A stretch of 9,835 nt of DNA, taken from NCBI GenBank assembly GCA_002343845.1, contig DDSQ01000022.1, forward strand, positions 1 to 9,835, in the 5' to 3' direction. The position numbers were made by a program, and so were the translations under genes. Under the pieces are notes generated by a model, which saw only the letters and a program-made list of their open reading frames with translations, made no database searches and was not told the DNA's origin. Each line of letters begins with the position of its first letter. Positions within the stretch are counted from its first letter, which is position 1. Below, piece by piece: positions 1 through 5,197 of this stretch. Source of the DNA: Planctomycetes bacterium UBA2386. Lineage in GTDB: Bacteria; Planctomycetota; UBA1135; UBA2386.

Positions 1-1
1 C

Positions 2-79
2 GGGAAACCGTCGCCGACCCAGTGGGCGCCCTGGCTGCGGCGGATCGTGGGGGAGTTCGTCATCGGGTGCCCCCTGTAG
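2..79 (+). CDS. C-terminal end of an unidentified protein (partial, cut by left edge)
   Basis: An open frame enters from the left edge and stops at TAG 77-79, giving 25 residues ending in ...FVIGCPL. Nearly every codon in this frame (24 of 25 including the stop) ends in G or C, the same third-position bias as the confident genes in this window, so I read it as the tail of a real gene. The peptide includes PTQWAPWLRRIVGEF, with several aromatic and basic residues, but this is too short to assign a family. It converges with the propeller gene on the other strand and leaves 32 bases between the two stop codons. A chance reading in GC-rich DNA is the alternative. Confidence 0.5.
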   Translation, partial: GKPSPTQWAPWLRRIVGEFVIGCPL

Positions 80-93
80 TCCCGCAACGGGGT
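79..93. terminator. Weak hairpin between convergent genes
   Basis: CCCG (81-84) pairs with CGGG (88-91) around a CAA loop, with two possible G-U pairs extending the stem. It lies in the 32-base gap between the convergent stops at 77-79 and 112-114. There is no T-tract on either side and the stem is short, so a terminator role is only suggested by position. Confidence 0.2.
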
Positions 94-111
94 GCGCGAA
101 AGGCGGCGGCG

Positions 112-1365
112 TCAGCGGATGGCGAACGCGATCCCGTTGCTGAACGACAGCCCGCCTGGTGCTGCGTCGAGGGCGACGTGCTGCGCGTAGAACGTGCGGC
201 CCGCGAAGCCCGGCCCGAGTGCCAGCGGGAACGACAGGCTCGCCGGCGAACTGCCGTTGGCGACGCCGTTGAGCAGGGCGTCGGCGCTGACGTACAGGTT
301 GCAGCCGACGGTGCCGAAGGTCGGATCGAGCGACGCCGGCAGCGGCACGCTGCCCCAGACACTCGACGACAGGCCGAGCACGAGCAGGCCGGCGGCGCCA
401 GCACCGTGCCCGGTCGAGATCGTCGTCACGGTCTGGTTGGCGCGGAACGGACCGGTCGCGCGCAGCGTCGCGGTGCCGAACGTGGCGGCGCAGCCAACAC
501 CGAACGGACGCCCGTAGCCGCCGCCCCACGCCACGGCGATGCCGTTTACGTTGCCGAGCGGAGCGGTGTTGTTGACCAGGAACACGGGCGTGCCGCCCGC
601 GCGCGGGATGCGGTAGACCTGGCCGGTGCCGCCGCCGGCGATGAAGTCGCCGTTGTGGTCGACGTCGAGCGCGTTGGGCCCGGGCACCGAGCCGGCGGGG
701 CAGACGTTGGTGACGGTGCCGGTGGCGTCCACGCGGATCACGCGGTTGACGGAGAGCACGGTGGCGATGACGTCGCCGGTCACCGGATCGAAGGCGATGC
801 CGGTGACGTAGCCGCCGAGGCTGCCGACGACGGGCACGCCGGTCGTGGCGCCGTTCGGCAGGCGGTAGATGCCGCCGTTGCCGCCGACCACCACGTCGCC
901 GGTCAACGGATCGACGATGCCGGAGCTGAGTTCGCTGCCCCACGGTTGGACGCCGCTCGACAGTTCGGTGACGACGCCGGTCGCCGGGTCCAGCCGACGC
1001 ACCTGCGCGCTGGTGCTGTCGACGAAGACGACGTGGTGGTTCTCGTCGAACGACATCTGCGACACGATGCCGATGTTGGACGTCAGCAGCGTGTAGACGA
1101 CGTTGCCGGGACCGAGCACGGTGGCGCGGCCGAGGAATCCGAAGCCGCCGATCAGGAAACTCGACGGGCTCTGCGGATCCCACAGGATCGCCTGCGACGT
1201 GCCGGTGCCCTGGAAGCCCGGAGTGGGGTAGGCGGTGACCGGCGTCGTGCCGGGGAAGATGCCGAACGTCGTGCTCGAGAAGCCGGTGAGCGCGATGTGG
1301 CCGGGGTTCACCTGGGCGGCGAGCGTGGCGACGAACGAGAGGGACGCGAAGAGGAGTCGGCGCAT
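112..1365 (-). CDS. Secreted beta-propeller (NHL/SMP-30-like) protein with planctomycete-style C-terminal module
   Basis: This is a 417-residue exported protein. The start at 1365 is chosen because it places a clean signal peptide at the N-terminus (MRRLLFASLSFVATLAAQ, cleavage near residues 17-18); longer starts at 1395 (ATG) or 1422 (TTG) would bury it behind a 10-19 residue extension. Residues about 55-280 hold repeated blade-like units such as GIVDPLTGDVVVGG, GIAFDPVTGDVIAT and ALDVDHNGDFIAGG, each followed by a strand like IYRLPNG, VIRVDATG or VYRIPRAG. That is the pattern of six-bladed NHL/SMP-30-type propellers. Residues about 284-417 form a separate module beginning GRPFGVGC, with GCNLYVSADALL in the middle and SNGIAFAI at the end. 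I recognise this style of C-terminal domain from many secreted planctomycete proteins, where its role (sorting or surface anchoring) is not known to me. No catalytic residues are evident. The likely role is extracellular or periplasmic binding, not metabolism. Confidence 0.85.
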   Translation of the reverse strand: MRRLLFASLSFVATLAAQVNPGHIALTGFSSTTFGIFPGTTPVTAYPTPGFQGTGTSQAILWDPQSPSSFLIGGFGFLGRATVLGPGNVVYTLLTSNIGIVSQMSFDENHHVVFVDSTSAQVRRLDPATGVVTELSSGVQPWGSELSSGIVDPLTGDVVVGGNGGIYRLPNGATTGVPVVGSLGGYVTGIAFDPVTGDVIATVLSVNRVIRVDATGTVTNVCPAGSVPGPNALDVDHNGDFIAGGGTGQVYRIPRAGGTPVFLVNNTAPLGNVNGIAVAWGGGYGRPFGVGCAATFGTATLRATGPFRANQTVTTISTGHGAGAAGLLVLGLSSSVWGSVPLPASLDPTFGTVGCNLYVSADALLNGVANGSSPASLSFPLALGPGFAGRTFYAQHVALDAAPGGLSFSNGIAFAIR

Positions 1366-1393
1366 GCTGGCGGTGGCGAAGGGGCGGTGCCGC

Positions 1394-1422
1394 ATGGTGG
1401 TGGGCGCCGCCGAGGTGGTCAA
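1394..1422 (-). promoter_or_regulatory. Candidate promoter of the propeller gene
   Basis: Reading the minus strand, TTGACC (1422-1417) matches five of six bases of a sigma-70 -35 box. After a 17-base spacer comes CACCAT (1399-1394), a weak -10 matching three of six. Initiation near 1387 would leave about 22 bases of leader before the ATG at 1365. I see no Shine-Dalgarno in that leader. The TTGACC also encodes a possible TTG start, which is another reason to prefer the start at 1365. Confidence 0.3.
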
Positions 1423-1460
1423 GCCGGCCCGGCGCCGTTCGTCGCGGCCCGCACGGCCCG

Positions 1461-1474
1461 CGGCGTCGACGCCG
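1461..1474. promoter_or_regulatory. 14-bp perfect palindrome in divergent intergenic region (possible operator)
   Basis: CGGCGTCGACGCCG reads identically on both strands. It sits in the 187-base non-coding gap between the divergent propeller and kinase genes, about 80 bases upstream of the kinase start and about 40 bases upstream of the candidate propeller -35 box. Position and symmetry fit a dimeric repressor or activator site. GC-rich DNA produces such palindromes by chance fairly often, so confidence is low. Confidence 0.25.
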
Positions 1475-1537
1475 ATGGCGGCCCGAGCAGGAAATCGCGG
1501 TCGACTCGCCGGGAAACGAGCGCCGCTCGGGCCGCCC

Positions 1538-1546
1538 TGCTTTGAT
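1538..1546 (+). promoter_or_regulatory. Candidate extended -10 box of the kinase-sigma operon
   Basis: TGC followed by TTTGAT (1541-1546) forms an extended -10 element (TGn plus a hexamer matching TATAAT at four of six positions). It is the only AT-richer spot in the local sequence. The hexamer ends six bases before the GTG at 1553, so transcription would start at or next to the start codon, giving a leaderless mRNA. No convincing -35 box is seen 17 bases upstream, which is tolerable for an extended -10 promoter. Confidence 0.4.
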
Positions 1547-1552
1547 GGTCGC

Positions 1553-4500
1553 GTGACTTCGGATGCTCGCGACGATTCCGGCGAGGCCTTGCGCGCGGCG
1601 GCGGCCGCGTTGGGCCAGGATCTCGGGCCGGCGGCGGTGGCCGATGCCGTCGCCTCGTTGGCCGCATCCCTGCCCGACGTGGGAACCGTGGTCGGCGACT
1701 ATCGGCTGGGGCCGGTGATCGGGCAGGGGGGCATGGGCGTCGTGCGTATCGCCGAGCAGGTGTCCGTGCCCGGGCGCAAGGTTGCGGTGAAGTTGCTGCC
1801 CGGCGCCGGGTTGTCGCCGGTGGCGCGCCAGCGCTTTGCACGCGAAGTCGAGGTGATCGGGCGCCTCGACCACCCGCACATCGTGCCGATCCTGTCTTCG
1901 GACGTGCACGGCAGCGTGCCGTACTTCGCGATGAAGTTCGTCGCCGGGAAGTCGCTGCGCGATCTCGTGCGCGACGGGAGCTTGCGCGGCGAGTGGCGGA
2001 CGATCGCTTCGTTGGTGCGTGACCTCGCGGCGGCGTTGGCGCATGCGCACTCGCACGGCGTGGTGCATCGCGACGTCAAGCCCGGCAACGTGATCGTCGA
2101 CGGTCAGGGGCGGGCGATGCTGCTGGACTTCGGCTTGGCGAGCCTGGCCGAGGGGACCGACCTGACCGTGTCGACGGATTCCCTCGGCACCCTCGACTAC
2201 ATGGCCCCGGAGCAGATCGATCGCACGGCGGGAACGGTGGGGCCGCGCACGGACGTCTACGGGCTCGGCATCACGTTGTTCGAATGCCTGTGCAGCCGGA
2301 CGCCGTTCGCCGAGTCGTCGCGGCAAACCACCCTCGTGCGCATCCTGCGCGGCGACCATGCCTCGCCGCGGGTCCATACGCCATCGGTCCCGCGCGACCT
2401 GGCGACGATCTGCAGCAAGGCGATCGAGGCACGGCCCGGCGACCGCTACGTCGATGCGAACGCCTTCGCCGCCGATCTCGACGCGTTCCTGGCCTACCGA
2501 CCGATCGCCGCCCGGCCGCGCAGTTGGGTCGCCACCGTCTGGTCGGTCATGCGCCGCAACCGCGTCGCCGCCATCGGCGCCGTCGTCGCGCTGGCCGTGA
2601 TCGCCGCGGTCGTGGGCTGGTTCGCCTGGTTGCAGCCGGCACGAACGGTCCAAGCCAGGCTGGGCGCCGCGGCCGAACTCGCGCATGAGCACGCGACCGT
2701 CGCGGCCGCGGCGACGGCTCTGGCCGACGAACTGCACGCGGCACGCGAGCGGCGGCCCGGCATCGTGCTCGATCGCGCGTTCGATGCGCAGCAACGGCGC
2801 CTGCGGGACCTGGACGCGACGGCCGAACGACTCGCCGCCGCCCTCGAGGAGATCGTCCAGCAGTGCCTGCTGCTCGCCCCGCACGACCGGCTGGTCCACG
2901 AGCGCCACGCCGACCTGCTGGCCGCGCGGCTGCGCGAGCTGTTGGCCGGTGGCGGCGTCGTGCATCGGGCGGAGGCCGTGGCCCGCACGCAGGAGCGACT
3001 GCGGCGCGCCGACGCGTCGGGGCGCCACACGGCGCTGCTCGACGACACGGCGCTGCTGCAGGTCGGGTGCGTGCAAGGTGCGGCGCGCGCGGTGCTCTGT
3101 GCTGCCGTCGTCGATGCGGACGGCTGCGCGCGCTGGACGGCTCCCGACGATGCGCGCAGCGTCGCGCTCGGTAGCACGCCGTGCGCGACGCGGATCGCCG
3201 AGGGCAGCTGGTTGCTGCATGCGACGTTGCCGTCGTTCGGCCCGATCCGGCTGCCGCTGCTCGTGCGTCGCACCGCGGTGGCGGATCCGGACGAGCACCG
3301 GGTCGACCTCGTGTTTCCGGCCGCCGACGACGGCGACGGCGGCTTCGTGCCCGTGCACGCCGGCTTCGGCGTCGTCAGCGGCGGTGCGGCGGCCGCGGGT
3401 GGCGTTCGCGACCGGATCAGGTGGCACGACGCGTTCACCATCCAGGATCGCGAACTGCGCCTCGCCGACTGGCTGCGCTGGTCCGGGGAGCCGCCGACCG
3501 CCCTCGAGCAGAGCGAACTCGAGGCCGGCCGCACCCTGCTGCCGGCGACCGACTGGAATCGCATCGTGCACGTTCTCGGTCGGCTCAATGCGCGTGAAGC
3601 CAGACTCGGCACGGGCCGCTATGTCGCCCTGCCGACGCCAGCGCAATGGCGCCGCGCCGGGCAAGGCGCCGACGGGCGGCCTTGGCCTTGGGGATTCGTG
3701 CACGACCTGCGGTTCTCGCGCAACTACTGGTCGGTGGCCGATGCCCGCCAGGATCTCTCCTTCCGCGCGTCGCCCGAACAGGACGTGTCGCCGTTCGGCA
3801 TCCACGAACTGGCGGGTTCGATGCGCGAGGTCTGCCTGCCGGGCGACGCGCTGCGCAGTCTCGGCACGCGGCTGTTCCTGTTGTGCGGCGGCTCGACGTT
3901 CTCGGTCGATCCGGACGATCTCGCGTTGACCAACGAACGCACGATCGTGCACGGCGACACGGTACATGACGTCGGCCTGCGCCTCCTGCGCGCGCCATTG
4001 CCGGTGGTGCCGGAGGGCCCGTCGCGGCTCGGCCTCGAGGACGTCACGGCGGCGCGGCTGCGCGTCGTCGCCGTGCGCGGGCCGTTGCAGGAAGAGCTGC
4101 CGGTCGACGAGCGCGTGCGCTGGCAGGACGGGGGCGTCGTCGTCGATGGCTATGGCGGCAGTTTCTCGCCGGAACTCGTCGTCTGGCAGCCGGTGCGACT
4201 ACCGGCGGCGACAGCCGCGATCGACCTGGAGTTCACGGCCCGATGCGTGCGCGCGCCCGAGCGCAGCCAGGTGGCCCTCGTGCTCGGCACGCAACCGGGA
4301 TTCGACGCGCACGACGAACGGTTGGCGGTGCGCCTGTTGCCCAGGGCAATGCACGTCGTGCACCGGGACGCCGTGGTCGCCAGCGTGGCGATGCCCGAGC
4401 GGGCCGAGAGCGCCGTGTTGCGCCTGCAGATCGGGCCGCATGGCGATGGCGCGGTCGCGACCCTTGCCTGCGACGGCGAGCCGGTGGCGCGCCTGCCGTT

Positions 4501-4609
4501 CGCATTCCCCGCATCGACGCCGCCGCACTGGCGGTACGTGGCGCTGCGGCTGCCGACGTTCGTCGGCATGACCGTCGACGTGCGCGCATTGCGCGTCGAG
4601 GAGCGGTGA
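1553..4609 (+). CDS. Transmembrane Hanks-type Ser/Thr protein kinase with degenerate FGE-like ectodomain and C-terminal beta-sandwich
   Basis: This 1018-residue kinase appears complete. Residues about 50-315 are a protein kinase domain: glycine loop GQGGMGVV (57-64), ATP-binding Lys80 in VAVKLL, helix-C Glu98, catalytic loop HRDVKPGN (172-179, Asp174), DFG (192-194) and APE (218-220). The activation segment between DFG and APE is rich in Ser/Thr (T205, S207, T208, S210, T213), as expected for autophosphorylation. A single membrane helix follows at about 339-360, then a helical, probably coiled-coil stretch (about 363-490). Residues about 600-813 resemble the FGE-sulfatase/SUMF1 family (WPWG 711-714, SPFGIHELAGSMREV 746-760, GGSTF, VGLRLLR 807-813) but lack its catalytic cysteines. 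Residues about 820-1018 look like an all-beta sandwich. The GTG start at 1553 is chosen because homology-like sequence begins after it and a -10-like box lies just upstream; no Shine-Dalgarno is visible. It would phosphorylate cytoplasmic proteins in response to an envelope signal. The sigma gene one base downstream is the obvious partner. Confidence 0.9.
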   Translation: MTSDARDDSGEALRAAAAALGQDLGPAAVADAVASLAASLPDVGTVVGDYRLGPVIGQGGMGVVRIAEQVSVPGRKVAVKLLPGAGLSPVARQRFAREVEVIGRLDHPHIVPILSSDVHGSVPYFAMKFVAGKSLRDLVRDGSLRGEWRTIASLVRDLAAALAHAHSHGVVHRDVKPGNVIVDGQGRAMLLDFGLASLAEGTDLTVSTDSLGTLDYMAPEQIDRTAGTVGPRTDVYGLGITLFECLCSRTPFAESSRQTTLVRILRGDHASPRVHTPSVPRDLATICSKAIEARPGDRYVDANAFAADLDAFLAYRPIAARPRSWVATVWSVMRRNRVAAIGAVVALAVIAAVVGWFAWLQPARTVQARLGAAAELAHEHATVAAAATALADELHAARERRPGIVLDRAFDAQQRRLRDLDATAERLAAALEEIVQQCLLLAPHDRLVHERHADLLAARLRELLAGGGVVHRAEAVARTQERLRRADASGRHTALLDDTALLQVGCVQGAARAVLCAAVVDADGCARWTAPDDARSVALGSTPCATRIAEGSWLLHATLPSFGPIRLPLLVRRTAVADPDEHRVDLVFPAADDGDGGFVPVHAGFGVVSGGAAAAGGVRDRIRWHDAFTIQDRELRLADWLRWSGEPPTALEQSELEAGRTLLPATDWNRIVHVLGRLNAREARLGTGRYVALPTPAQWRRAGQGADGRPWPWGFVHDLRFSRNYWSVADARQDLSFRASPEQDVSPFGIHELAGSMREVCLPGDALRSLGTRLFLLCGGSTFSVDPDDLALTNERTIVHGDTVHDVGLRLLRAPLPVVPEGPSRLGLEDVTAARLRVVAVRGPLQEELPVDERVRWQDGGVVVDGYGGSFSPELVVWQPVRLPAATAAIDLEFTARCVRAPERSQVALVLGTQPGFDAHDERLAVRLLPRAMHVVHRDAVVASVAMPERAESAVLRLQIGPHGDGAVATLACDGEPVARLPFAFPASTPPHWRYVALRLPTFVGMTVDVRALRVEER
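4598..4603 (+). promoter_or_regulatory. Ribosome binding site of the sigma factor, inside the kinase 3' end
   Basis: GAGGAG lies seven bases before the GTG at 4611 and within the last codons of the kinase gene. It is the only strong Shine-Dalgarno among the starts in this window. It decides the GTG start and implies that ribosomes finishing the kinase (TGA 4607-4609) restart on the sigma gene. Confidence 0.7.
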
Positions 4610-4610
4610 C

Positions 4611-5165
4611 GTGGACCCGCTGCTGCGAGCCGCGATCGACGGGGACGAGGCCGCGCGGACGGCTCTGGTCGCCGCCAACGCGCCGCGGCTGCGGCGTTAT
4701 CTCGAGCGCCGTTCGGGGCAGCGACTGCGGCGCGACGTGTCGGCGGCCGATCTGGCGCAGGAGGTGTTCCTGCGCGTGTTCGTGGCCATGCGCGCGATGC
4801 CCGAGGATGCGACCGCCGACACGTTCCGCCGCTGGCTCTACCGACACGCCGACTGGGTGCTGCAGAACCACGGTCGCGCGGCGGCGCGCCGCCGCGGGGA
4901 GTCCGCGGGGGATACGCCGCCCGCCGCGACGCCGTCGCCGCAGGCGTCGACGGGCGTGGTGACGGCCGCCGACGAGGTCGCCTGGCTGCGGGCGTTGCTG
5001 CAGAAGCTGCCCGCCAAGTACGCCGACGTCGTGCGACTCCGGCTCGACGGCCTCTCGTTCGAGGTCATCGGCCAGCGGCTCGGAGTCGACGAAGCCGCGG
5101 CCCGGCAGCGCTTCGCGCGCGTGCTGCAGACCCTGCGCGAACGTTCGTCGCCAGCGGCGGAGTGA
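4611..5165 (+). CDS. ECF-type RNA polymerase sigma factor
   Basis: This 184-residue protein has the two-domain layout of extracytoplasmic-function sigma factors. Residues about 22-95 match region 2: DLAQEVFLRVF (47-57) corresponds to the conserved 2.1-2.2 core-binding helix, and TFRRWLYRHADWVLQNH (71-87) to the -10-recognition part. A flexible Pro/Ala/Thr-rich linker (about 99-118) leads to region 4 (about 122-178), where LLQKLPAKYADVVRLRLDG and SFEVIGQRLGVDEAAARQRFAR form the helix-turn-helix that reads the -35 element. The sequence resembles the ECF proteins planctomycetes often encode beside Ser/Thr kinases. No anti-sigma factor is adjacent; the upstream kinase takes that place, and the one-base spacing plus internal Shine-Dalgarno indicates coupled expression. 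Core-facing acidic residues (D42, D47, E51) are present, so it may bind RNA polymerase without phosphorylation. Its target promoters are not recognisable here. Confidence 0.88.
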   Translation: MDPLLRAAIDGDEAARTALVAANAPRLRRYLERRSGQRLRRDVSAADLAQEVFLRVFVAMRAMPEDATADTFRRWLYRHADWVLQNHGRAAARRRGESAGDTPPAATPSPQASTGVVTAADEVAWLRALLQKLPAKYADVVRLRLDGLSFEVIGQRLGVDEAAARQRFARVLQTLRERSSPAAE

Positions 5166-5166
5166 A

Positions 5167-5197
5167 CGGCGGGCCGCTCGGCCGGAGCCGCTCGCCG
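5167..5197. terminator. Hairpin filling the gap between convergent genes (candidate bidirectional terminator)
   Basis: The 32-base gap between the sigma factor stop (5163-5165) and the opposing peptidase stop (5198-5200) folds almost end to end. The outer stem pairs 5167-5171 (CGGCG) with 5193-5197 (CGCCG). It continues with one G-U and two G-C pairs, one C-C mismatch, then GCTC (5176-5179) with GAGC (5185-5188) around a five-base loop. That gives twelve pairs with one mismatch. There is no T-tract, so it is not a textbook intrinsic terminator, but the fit to the gap is close. On the minus strand the G-U pair becomes a C-A mismatch. Confidence 0.5.

Noticed and set aside
22..1545. Long open frame on the plus strand opposite the propeller gene
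   Set aside because: Its product is a low-complexity Arg/Ala/Gly/Asp-rich chain with no domain, while the minus strand has a signal peptide and propeller repeats. It is a GC-rich antisense shadow.
1235..1552. N-terminal extension of the kinase frame upstream of GTG 1553
   Set aside because: The frame is open but its codons overlap the opposing propeller gene and the divergent intergenic DNA, the translation has no domain, and a -10-like box sits just before 1553.
1720..1740. Cluster of G-runs resembling a quadruplex
   Set aside because: It encodes the conserved glycine loop of the kinase (GQGGMG), so the G-richness is explained by the protein.
2494..3612. Minus-strand open frame inside the kinase gene
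   Set aside because: Ser/Arg/Ala-rich shadow opposite the membrane helix and coiled-coil part of the kinase; no start signal or domain.
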